Positions 1-5,133 of a stretch of 8,128 bases of DNA are shown piece after piece (the stretch's first letter is position 1; the number at the start of each line of letters is the position of its first letter). Source of the stretch: Candidatus Gottesmanbacteria bacterium. GTDB taxonomy: Bacteria; Patescibacteriota; Microgenomatia; UBA10105; UBA927. The translations under genes and the position numbers were made by a program. The DNA is taken from NCBI GenBank assembly GCA_016199185.1, contig JACQHE010000007.1, forward strand, positions 1 through 8,128, read 5' to 3'. The notes beneath the pieces are model-generated. The model did no database searches. It worked only from the letters and a program-made list of their open reading frames with translations, and was not told the origin of the DNA.

Positions 1-822
1 TACCAATACATCGGTGATGGATTCCTGTATTTCGTGTGCAAACGCAGAAGCAAGTTCCGGATTATTTAACTTTTTCCACTCCCGCATCACTGCAGTTTTT
101 AAGCCACTGAATGAAAAATTGAATGATTCGTCCATCATTGGTCTTGGAAGCTTGATTTTTCCATCACTCTTTTTTGACGCTGCTTTTTCTATCGCAAGTC
201 CACCACCGTGGCCAAAGCCCAAAAGTCGTGCGGTTTTGTCGAAACATTCTCCGGCCGCATCATCGAGCGTCCCTCCGAGCCACTGCAACTCTTTCACTGA
301 CTTCATCAGATAGAGTTCCGTATGACCGCCGCTGACGACTAAAGAAATGGCTGGGAAAGCTATCAGTCTTCCGTCTTCAGCTTTCAGACGGTTCATTTTC
401 AAATCTGACGACTGACGACTGACGACTGACGACTCATCCCGAACAAAATTCGCATACATGTGGGCGATCACATGGTTGACGGGGATGATGGGTTTGTCCG
501 TGACGAAGGCAAGGGTTTTGGCAGTTTCTACGCCGACGAGTAAACTCCCGATTAATCCCGGCCCGACGGTCACGGCGATTGCATCAATGTCTTTATGAAG
601 GTCTAACCCTGACAGCGCTTCCGTGATGACGGGGATAATACATTTGAGTTGCTCGCGGGCAGCCACTTCCGGTACAATCCCGCCGTACTTTTCATGCATC
701 GCGGTGCTTGACGCCACGATGTTGCTAAGGATTTTAAGTTCCACCTGCCTGCCGGCAGGCAGGTCCTCCACTACCGCCGCAGCCGTCTCATCACAGGAGG
801 TCTCAATAGCAAGGATTTTCAT
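1..822 (-). CDS. tsaD: tRNA N6-adenosine threonylcarbamoyltransferase TsaD (C-terminus beyond window)
   Basis: This is the ASKHA-fold subunit that transfers threonylcarbamoyl from threonylcarbamoyl-AMP to A37 of ANN-decoding tRNAs, giving t6A in the cytoplasm. 274 codons are visible without a stop, and the frame runs off the left edge. Seen: start MKILAIETSCDET, the GPGL-x-GSLLVG stretch near residue 88, the metal-binding HxxxH motif (H117, H121), SGGHTEL (164-170), GTLDDAAGECFDK (184-196) and FSFSGLKTAV (236-245), all hallmark TsaD/Kae1/Qri7 blocks. The ATG overlaps the stop of the upstream membrane-protein gene as ATGA, so translation is probably coupled. Two extra in-frame stretches are odd: residues 20-27 come from a 22-bp palindrome, and residues 130-139 come from a 7-bp tandem repeat. 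The second makes the segment between HxxxH and SGGHT clearly longer than usual. Both should fall in loops and all catalytic motifs are intact, so the enzyme is expected to be active. Family assignment is very secure. Confidence 0.96.
   Translation of the reverse strand, partial: MKILAIETSCDETAAAVVEDLPAGRQVELKILSNIVASSTAMHEKYGGIVPEVAAREQLKCIIPVITEALSGLDLHKDIDAIAVTVGPGLIGSLLVGVETAKTLAFVTDKPIIPVNHVIAHMYANFVRDESSVVSRQSSDLKMNRLKAEDGRLIAFPAISLVVSGGHTELYLMKSVKELQWLGGTLDDAAGECFDKTARLLGFGHGGGLAIEKAASKKSDGKIKLPRPMMDESFNFSFSGLKTAVMREWKKLNNPELASAFAHEIQESITDVLV
406..433. repeat. Four tandem copies of TGACGAC inside tsaD
   Basis: Exact 7-bp units lie at 406-412, 413-419, 420-426 and 427-433. On the coding (minus) strand the units read GTCGTCA and encode the segment SSVVSRQSS (residues 131-139). 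The block sits in the variable linker between the HxxxH and SGGHT motifs. Because the unit is 7 bp, gain or loss of one copy would shift the frame; only changes of three copies are neutral. Confidence 0.9.
743..764. repeat. Perfect 22-bp palindrome inside tsaD (LPAGRQV-encoding)
   Basis: The left half ACCTGCCTGCC is the exact reverse complement of the right half. Read as tsaD it encodes residues 20-27, D-LPAGRQ-V, between VVE and ELKILSN, a place where ordinary TsaD proteins have only one or a few residues. The reading frame is kept. I recall similar PAGRQ-encoding palindromes inside many Patescibacteria genes, but cannot verify this here. Confidence 0.85.
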
Positions 823-1121
823 AAGAAAAACCAATAGTACAACCACGCTGAAAATATCACCGTAGTAAAAAGGAGTGATACGGTGCCGGCCGGATGGAAC
901 TTTTTTTGTTTGAGAGCAACAACGCTTAATAAAAGAACAGTTATTTCAAACAGATACGTATTACAAAGATACCAATACCACGGTCCAACAATGGTATACG
1001 ATTTTACAAACGCCGTTGAAAGACCGTTTTTCCAGCCTATATCTTGGGATATATCGCGCAATAGATGGAGCGAGGACCAAAATATACCAACATACAACCA
1101 ATACCGTTGCCACGATTTCAT
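819..1121 (-). CDS. Small hydrophobic membrane protein, function unknown
   Basis: A 100-residue protein I do not recognise. It is rich in Trp, Tyr, Phe and Leu, with likely membrane segments at about residues 7-21, 48-70 and 81-100; the last ends at the C-terminus (WLYYWFFL). The 22-47 loop carries acidic and basic residues. No catalytic motif or signal peptidase site is visible. It is accepted as a gene because its TGA stop overlaps the tsaD start (ATGA), its hydrophobic pattern is coherent, and its ATG lies 9 nt after the stop codon of a residual nucleotidyltransferase 3' end, which looks like an ancestral operon junction. No good Shine-Dalgarno sequence precedes it, so it may rely on translational coupling. 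It is visibly more AT-rich than the VanW gene or groEL. It could be a membrane factor unrelated to t6A synthesis. Confidence 0.65.
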   Translation of the reverse strand: MKSWQRYWLYVGIFWSSLHLLRDISQDIGWKNGLSTAFVKSYTIVGPWYWYLCNTYLFEITVLLLSVVALKQKKFHPAGTVSLLFTTVIFSAWLYYWFFL

Positions 1122-1130
1122 GAAGCTATT

Positions 1131-1172
1131 CTACTCAAGTCCCAGGAGTTTGGCCAGTTGTGAGGTAGAAGG
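1131..1172 (-). pseudogene. Orphan 3' end of the nucleotidyltransferase gene (last 13 codons plus stop)
   Basis: Read leftward this encodes PSTSQLAKLLGLE followed by TAG, matching the C-terminus PSTSQLAKLLGLD-TAA of the intact gene at 1771-2184. 35 of 42 bases agree. Five of the six differing sense codons are synonymous and the sixth is Glu/Asp. Homology stops abruptly at 1173, where an in-frame TGA follows. It is a fragment with no start, left on the far side of the toxin-antitoxin cassette. Its stop lies 9 nt before the small membrane-protein gene, so this copy probably marks the original gene order. Confidence 0.8.
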
Positions 1173-1183
1173 TCAACCTCTAT

Positions 1184-1212
1184 TTGTCTTATTTTTTCAT
1201 AGATGGTAACAT
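1184..1212 (+). promoter_or_regulatory. Candidate sigma70-type promoter of the toxin-antitoxin pair
   Basis: TTGTCT at 1184-1189 and TAACAT at 1207-1212 are separated by 17 nt. Transcription would begin near 1219, only a few bases before the antitoxin ATG at 1222, giving an almost leaderless mRNA. This fits the absence of a clear Shine-Dalgarno sequence. Both boxes are imperfect, so this is tentative. Confidence 0.35.
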
Positions 1213-1221
1213 ATAAAGACG

Positions 1222-1485
1222 ATGAATTATAAAGATATTATTACCATTGAACCAGGTAGACGCGGTGGTCAGCCCACTATCCGCGGCATGCGCATTACCG
1301 TGTATGATGTTTTAAAGATGTTTGCTTCCGGCATGACCGAGAAGAAAATCCTCAGCGATTTTCCCGAGTTGACAAAAGAAGATCTTAGAGCAGTTTTGTC
1401 TTTTGCCTCGGAAAGAGAACGCTTTTTAACAATAGCAAATCATGAAATTACTCTTGGATCAAAACATTTCGCGCAAGCTGGTTGA
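1222..1485 (+). CDS. DUF433-family antitoxin (VapB-like role)
   Basis: This 87-residue protein has the typical DUF433 core: a Gly-rich start leading to GQPTIRGMRITVYDVL (residues 16-31), then SGMTEKKILSDFPELTKEDLRAVL (36-59), a helix-turn-helix-like fold. DUF433 proteins are commonly found directly upstream of DUF5615 PIN-like toxins and are taken to be their antitoxins, binding the toxin and the operon promoter. The last 14 residues (from about 74) overlap the toxin start in another frame by 44 nt, so the two genes are translated as a coupled pair. The tail after residue 75 does not look conserved. ATG 1222 fits the usual start a few residues before the conserved core. The strand is opposite to the flanking genes. 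Family assignment is confident; the exact DNA target is unknown. Confidence 0.85.
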   Translation: MNYKDIITIEPGRRGGQPTIRGMRITVYDVLKMFASGMTEKKILSDFPELTKEDLRAVLSFASERERFLTIANHEITLGSKHFAQAG

Positions 1486-1774
1486 CGGGCTTGCAAAGTT
1501 ATTCCCGGGATCAAGCCACGTATATCTTCTTGGTTTGCACAGGGTTTCCGATGAAGAAATATGGAATTACGCTCGTGACAACGGCTTTACCATTGTAACT
1601 CAGGACTTTGATTTTAACGAAAGAAGTCTTATTCACGGATATCCGCCTAAAGTAATTTGGCTCCGAACTGGCAATACATCCACAGAGAATATCAAGAGGT
1701 TGTTCATACAACACAGCCAAGATATTATTTTATTTGCAAAAGACAAAACTTTGGGTTGCTTGCAGATTTATTAA
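1442..1774 (+). CDS. DUF5615 PIN-like toxin (putative ribonuclease)
   Basis: This 110-residue protein begins MKLLLDQNISRKLV, the signature opening of DUF5615/Mut7-C-like PIN-domain proteins. The acidic residue D6 and the later acidic cluster VTQDFDF (D55, D57), with further acids at D37-E38, match the PIN active-site pattern that binds divalent metal for RNA cleavage. The PPKVIWLRTGN stretch (about 68-78) is also typical. In this family the protein acts as toxin with a DUF433 partner, which lies immediately upstream and overlaps by 44 nt. The length is normal and nothing appears truncated. The TAA stop (1772-1774) overlaps the stop of the convergent nucleotidyltransferase by 3 bases, so there is no room for a terminator. 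RNase activity is inferred from the family; the RNA target cannot be read from the sequence. Confidence 0.85.
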   Translation: MKLLLDQNISRKLVDGLAKLFPGSSHVYLLGLHRVSDEEIWNYARDNGFTIVTQDFDFNERSLIHGYPPKVIWLRTGNTSTENIKRLFIQHSQDIILFAKDKTLGCLQIY

Positions 1775-1812
1775 TCAAGCCCGAGGAGTTTGGCCAGTTG
1801 GGAGGTGGAGGG
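1771..1812. repeat. Direct repeat, copy within the intact nucleotidyltransferase 3' end
   Basis: This is the partner of 1131-1172 in the same orientation, 35/42 identical, 640 bp apart start to start. The differences fall at codon third positions of the leftward gene plus the stop codon (TAA here, TAG there). This is the pattern of two diverged alleles rather than a fresh target-site duplication. Confidence 0.8.
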
Positions 1813-2184
1813 GGTGGAGATTTTGGGGATGACGACGAGCCGGGCGGCGGCTTTGGCCGCCTGCTCCTTTTTGTTTGCTTCCAACGGATCGCCTTCAGTT
1901 ATCGCAATGATGTTGGGTGCAACACGGGTGACGAGGTCGTAGTAATCCTGATGTGTGTTCATCGGCGGAAGCGCAATGACCTCGTCTACGCAAGAGAGCG
2001 CTTCGAGCATTTCCTTGCGTTGCTGCTGCGTGTGTATCGGTCGTCCGTCACCTTTCATTTTGCGCACATTTTCGTCAGACTCCAGCGCGACAATAAGAGT
2101 GTTACCTAATTTTTTAGCTTCCTCAAGAAACCGGACATGCCCGTAATGTAATAAATCAAAACATCCTCCGACGAGAACTTTCAT
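1771..2184 (-). CDS. HxGH-type nucleotidyltransferase (cytidylyltransferase/RfaE domain II-like)
   Basis: This 137-residue protein starts MKVLVGGCFDLLHYGHVRFL. GGCFD and the HxGH motif (H13-Y-G-H16) define the alpha/beta-phosphodiesterase nucleotidyltransferases such as TagD, the RfaE C-terminal domain and archaeal FAD synthase. ALESDENVRK (about 34-43) and the RPIHTQQQRKEML segment (about 48-60) also fit. Such enzymes join a nucleoside triphosphate to a phosphorylated alcohol, sugar or cofactor precursor; the substrate here is unknown. The frame extends upstream to a TTG at 2232, but that would add an Asn/Leu tract encoded by a 9-bp tandem repeat, so ATG 2184 is preferred. There is no clear Shine-Dalgarno sequence; a repeat hairpin lies just upstream. 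The gene follows VanW by 37 nt. Its last 14 codons are duplicated at 1131-1172, implying its present 3' end was supplied or altered when the toxin cassette arrived. Confidence 0.88.
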   Translation of the reverse strand: MKVLVGGCFDLLHYGHVRFLEEAKKLGNTLIVALESDENVRKMKGDGRPIHTQQQRKEMLEALSCVDEVIALPPMNTHQDYYDLVTRVAPNIIAITEGDPLEANKKEQAAKAAARLVVIPKISTPSTSQLAKLLGLD

Positions 2185-2185
2185 A

Positions 2186-2221
2186 TTGGTCAAATTAGCC
2201 AAATTTGACAAATTAGTCAAA
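2186..2221. repeat. Four 9-bp tandem repeats (TTNGNCAAA) between vanW and the nucleotidyltransferase
   Basis: Units are TTGGTCAAA, TTAGCCAAA, TTTGACAAA and TTAGTCAAA. Within them GTCAAATT (2189-2196) and AATTTGAC (2202-2209) form an 8-bp stem with a 5-nt loop, immediately upstream of the nucleotidyltransferase ATG and just after the VanW stop. The block fills the whole intergenic gap. It could act as an RNA hairpin affecting translation of the downstream gene, or be a passive repeat. Confidence 0.75.
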
Positions 2222-3589
2222 TTATTGGGCAATTCCGCGTAGATACACGGCCTGCCACGGGCGGAAGTTGGAAGTGAAAGATGTATCTTGGAGCACTTCG
2301 CCGCCGCGGGTCACTTTGTACTGAAAGCTTGTTTTGGCGCCCCAGGCGGCAAAGTCCACCTGTTTGACCACGCCGACTGGTAGAGTCGGGTCATCCTGAT
2401 AAAGATCCGGTGGGGGAGGGGTGATGCCGCCGACCACGTGGTTGTAAATCTCCGGTTTCCGTCCGTCGCTCGTGCCGTAAAGTTCAAACGTGAGCGTCAT
2501 GTTCCTTGTGTCGGTTTTGGCTTGGATGAGGATGTAGGCTGGCGTATCATTTTTTATTTTTAGGTCTACCGACGGCGCAAAGACGGTCGCGTCCAACCCC
2601 GCTTTGTAGCCTGCTTGCTCATAGTAGGAAACGCGGTAGGCATGAGCCCGGCGCTCGATGATCGGGAGACCCGCGTTTAGCGCGGCGCGAAACAAGGTCG
2701 TGGATACCTGGCACACGCCGCCGCCGTCACCCAGGACGGTCCTCCCTTCTTTGATGACGTACGCCGGTTGAAATCCGGTGGCGGCAGATACATCACCAAG
2801 CGCCTCGTTAAACGAAAATGTCTCGCCCGGCTTGATAAGGAGGCCGTGGAGTTTGGCGCTAGCCAAGGCTACGTTATGGACGCGGCCGGGGATGGAGTGG
2901 GCAAACTCGGAGTAGCCCCGTCCAATGAGTTCTTTGATGCCAAACGCGTTGACGCGGTCAGTCGTAAGCGACGGCTTGATGGGATTGACTGGAAGGGTGA
3001 TAACAACAGACCTTGTGCTGCTCGTCGGGAGATTTACCACCGCATCACTGAAGCGTTTTTTGGTTTCTTCAAGGTTTATTTCGCGTCCTTCTTTGGATGG
3101 TCGGAACGCCGTGACTTTCCCCCCGCGAAACTCAAACAGCGCATCTTGGACCGGGATGTTGATCACTTGCGTAAGTTGGTCGAGCGTGTCAGTGAACACG
3201 TCCTCCTGAAACCGAAACAGCGGGGTGAGGTTCGTTGGGTTGGGCGAGAATTTCGTGAGCAAGTCAGTGACGAACGTGCCCGATCGGCCGACTAAAAATG
3301 CTTGGGTTGCCGAAAGCGTCGCGTCATACCCCAGCCCCATTTCCGTGCCGGAAACCGTTGCCATATGATTCTCAAACACAAATGTGAAAGTCGCTTGTTC
3401 AAACGGTTCGTTTTTTGCCATCCAGTACTGCTCTATTTCTTTGGGTGTTTTTCCGCCGAAGGACGTGCCATTGATTGTCACCGACGGGTACACGCGCCCG
3501 GCGTACATGGCATCATAGGCCCGTACGACGAGAGCGAGCCCGATCCCGATGATACACACCATTATGAGCTTGTGCTTTATTCCCCCCAT
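2222..3589 (-). CDS. VanW-domain cell-envelope protein with putative peptidoglycan-binding region
   Basis: 455 residues. An uncleaved-looking N-terminal membrane segment (about residues 8-24) anchors the protein with the rest outside. Residues of about 65-200 resemble the YoaR-type putative peptidoglycan-binding domain (FRGGKVTAFRPSKEGREINLE near 154-174 is typical). The VanW domain spans about 218-345, with PGETFSFNEALG (254-265) and DGGGVCQVSTTLFRAAL (288-304) as its hallmarks. The C-terminal 400-452 region, with GGEVLQDTSFTSNFRPW, looks like a G5-type beta segment. VanW proteins occur in some vancomycin-resistance clusters, but their biochemical role is not established and this one need not involve resistance. 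ATG 3589 gives a good signal anchor but has no Shine-Dalgarno sequence; a TACAAT on the minus strand (3604-3599) is a possible -10, implying a very short leader. It is divergent from the solute-binding protein. Confidence 0.92.
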   Translation of the reverse strand: MGGIKHKLIMVCIIGIGLALVVRAYDAMYAGRVYPSVTINGTSFGGKTPKEIEQYWMAKNEPFEQATFTFVFENHMATVSGTEMGLGYDATLSATQAFLVGRSGTFVTDLLTKFSPNPTNLTPLFRFQEDVFTDTLDQLTQVINIPVQDALFEFRGGKVTAFRPSKEGREINLEETKKRFSDAVVNLPTSSTRSVVITLPVNPIKPSLTTDRVNAFGIKELIGRGYSEFAHSIPGRVHNVALASAKLHGLLIKPGETFSFNEALGDVSAATGFQPAYVIKEGRTVLGDGGGVCQVSTTLFRAALNAGLPIIERRAHAYRVSYYEQAGYKAGLDATVFAPSVDLKIKNDTPAYILIQAKTDTRNMTLTFELYGTSDGRKPEIYNHVVGGITPPPPDLYQDDPTLPVGVVKQVDFAAWGAKTSFQYKVTRGGEVLQDTSFTSNFRPWQAVYLRGIAQ

Positions 3590-3597
3590 GGTATGAT
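3570..3597 (+). promoter_or_regulatory. Candidate extended -10 promoter of the solute-binding protein gene
   Basis: TTGTGC at 3570-3575 and TATGAT at 3592-3597, 16 nt apart, with TGG directly before the -10 (extended -10 form). Transcription would start near 3604. AGGA (3607-3610) then serves as ribosome-binding site for ATG 3618. The element overlaps the start codon of the divergent VanW gene, so the two genes share a compact 28-bp control region. Confidence 0.45.
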
Positions 3598-3617
3598 AAT
3601 TGTACCAGGAATAGATT

Positions 3618-5129
3618 ATGGACGACCAGAAGAATCAACAAGAAGGCCAACCCGTTCAGGAGACCGTCGTTGTTCCAACGGAAATTCCCCAGGGCGGCAT
3701 CACGTTTGATCCCGCGTCTCTTTCTCCATCTGCGCCTCCTCCTCCTCCTCCTCCGGAAAATCCCTTCATCCCTCAAGTCGCGGTACAGGCTGGAGTTTCT
3801 CCCGCGCCGGGCGGCGGTGCCATAAAAAAACGCATCCTCATGGTGTTCGTGTTTCTCCTTCTTGTCCTGGGGCTGGTTGCCGGCGGCAGGTTTGTCCTGG
3901 GATTTTTATCTGGCGCCAAAGAAGTGACCATCACCTATTGGGGACTCTGGGAAAACGATGCAACGGTCAGGAGCGTCATTGCAGACTTTGAATCCAAAAA
4001 TCCAAAGATAAAAGTCTCCTACGTCAAGCAGTCGCCCCGGCAGTACCGCGAACGCCTCCAGGCGGCAATTGCCCGCGGGGAGGGGCCGGATGTGTTCCGC
4101 TTTCACAATACCTGGGTGGCTATGCTTGCCGCTGATCTCGCGCCGGTACCCAAGACCGTGATCCCGACCGCAGAGTTTTCCTCTACGTTTTATCCCGTGG
4201 CAACGAATGATTTAGTTGCCGGTGCCACGATCTACGGTTTGCCCATGATGACGGAGGGGTTAGGCCTTTACATCAACGAAGATTTATTTGCCAAAGCTGG
4301 CGTGAGTGAACCGGTGACGTGGGAAGATGTGCTCACCATCGTTCCTAAGCTAACCGTCAAAGACGGTACGATGATCACGACGTCGGCCATAGCCCTCGGG
4401 ACCACCGGCAACGTGGAAAACTGGAGCGATATTGTCGCACTCATGATGCTTCAAAATGGCGCTAATCTCGTGGGTCTCACGGGCAAAGAAGCAGAAGAGA
4501 CGCTCCTATTCTATAGAAAATTCGCCGACCCCGTGGATCCTATGTACACCTGGAACGAGACGCTGGACAATAGTATCTACGCGTTTGCCATCGGCAAAGT
4601 TGCGATGATGTTGGCCCCCTCCTGGCGTGCGTTTGACGTCCGTCAGATAAGCCCCGAGCTCCGTTTCAAAATTGTCCCGGTGCCGCAGCTTCCGGGCAAC
4701 ACCGTTTCCTGGGCGTCGTATTGGGTAGAGGGCGTGTCGGGGAAAAGCAAACTGCAGCCGCAAGCCTTCACCTTTCTGAAATATTTGATGAGCCGCGAGA
4801 CAGTGACCAAGCTCTATTCCGAGGCAGCCAAAACACGGTTGTTTGGTGAAGTCTACGCGCGTACAGACTTGGGGAGTACCATCGAAGCCGATCCGTTTGC
4901 CGGCGCCTATGCCAAGCAGGCTAAGACCGCTAAGTCTTTCCCATTGGCCTCGCGCACGTTTGATAACGGCCTTAACGACAAACTCATCAAGTACCTTGAG
5001 GATGCCATCAATAGCGTCGCCGCAGGGAGTGCACCGAGCGCCGCGCTTTCTACAGCCAGCAACGGCTTCCGGCAAGTTTTGGGCCAGTACGGACTCACGA
5101 GTAACAGCGCCCCGCCTGCCTCCCAATAG
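3618..5129 (+). CDS. Membrane-anchored family 1 extracellular solute-binding protein
   Basis: 503 residues. Unlike ordinary lipoprotein or secreted binding proteins, it begins with about 70 polar residues containing seven consecutive prolines (40-46), then KKR and one membrane helix (about 73-96). The binding domain follows: VTITYWGLWEND (103-114), VIADFESKNPKIKVSYV, GPDVFRFHNTW, YGLPMMTEGLGLYINEDLFAKAG, then TWEDVL. This order is that of the carbohydrate-binding (MalE/UgpB-like) family of ABC importers. The topology predicts a cytoplasmic proline-rich tail with the sugar-binding domain outside. No permease or ATPase gene is in the window, so it may serve a distant transporter or only capture ligand at the surface. 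The ligand is not deducible. The next gene starts 4 nt after the stop, suggesting co-translation. ATG 3618 has AGGA upstream. Confidence 0.92.
   Translation: MDDQKNQQEGQPVQETVVVPTEIPQGGITFDPASLSPSAPPPPPPPENPFIPQVAVQAGVSPAPGGGAIKKRILMVFVFLLLVLGLVAGGRFVLGFLSGAKEVTITYWGLWENDATVRSVIADFESKNPKIKVSYVKQSPRQYRERLQAAIARGEGPDVFRFHNTWVAMLAADLAPVPKTVIPTAEFSSTFYPVATNDLVAGATIYGLPMMTEGLGLYINEDLFAKAGVSEPVTWEDVLTIVPKLTVKDGTMITTSAIALGTTGNVENWSDIVALMMLQNGANLVGLTGKEAEETLLFYRKFADPVDPMYTWNETLDNSIYAFAIGKVAMMLAPSWRAFDVRQISPELRFKIVPVPQLPGNTVSWASYWVEGVSGKSKLQPQAFTFLKYLMSRETVTKLYSEAAKTRLFGEVYARTDLGSTIEADPFAGAYAKQAKTAKSFPLASRTFDNGLNDKLIKYLEDAINSVAAGSAPSAALSTASNGFRQVLGQYGLTSNSAPPASQ
3735..3752 (+). repeat. (CCT)6 microsatellite encoding the polyproline tract
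   Basis: Six uninterrupted CCT codons followed by CCG give Pro40-Pro46. Slippage would change the number of prolines without breaking the frame. Runs this long normally stall ribosomes unless elongation factor P acts. Confidence 0.85.
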
Positions 5130-5133
5130 CTCA

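Larger units (their letters stand above)
1173..1770 (+). mobile_element. Inserted toxin-antitoxin cassette flanked by 42-bp imperfect direct repeats
   Basis: This 598-bp block lies between the two copies of the nucleotidyltransferase 3' end (1131-1172 and 1771-1812) and contains only a promoter-like sequence plus the DUF433/DUF5615 gene pair, on the strand opposite to all its neighbours. It interrupts a leftward gene series. No integrase, transposase or clear terminal inverted repeat is visible, so this is an inferred insertion unit rather than a recognised element. Recombination with a related allele is as likely a cause as transposition. Confidence 0.5.

Noticed and set aside
406..433. Short CRISPR-like array
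   Set aside because: The units are 7 bp and contiguous with no spacers, inside a coding gene. This is a simple tandem repeat.
883..1209. 108-codon plus-strand frame over the small membrane-protein gene
   Set aside because: The minus-strand gene has coherent membrane helices and the ATGA overlap with tsaD; the plus frame has no motif and runs through the cassette promoter region.
2185..2232. TTG start at 2232 for the HxGH nucleotidyltransferase
   Set aside because: It adds only an Asn/Leu tract from a tandem repeat before MKVLVGGCFD, which is the normal beginning of this family.
2222..3589. Vancomycin resistance determinant
   Set aside because: VanW-domain proteins are common outside resistance clusters, and no vanA/vanH/vanX-type genes or regulators are in the window.
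4843..5133. Upstream extension of the polymerase-beta-type nucleotidyltransferase
   Set aside because: The extra 97 residues lie in another frame of the solute-binding protein and are Ser/Pro/Arg-rich. ATG 5134, just after the preceding stop, gives the sensible N-terminus.
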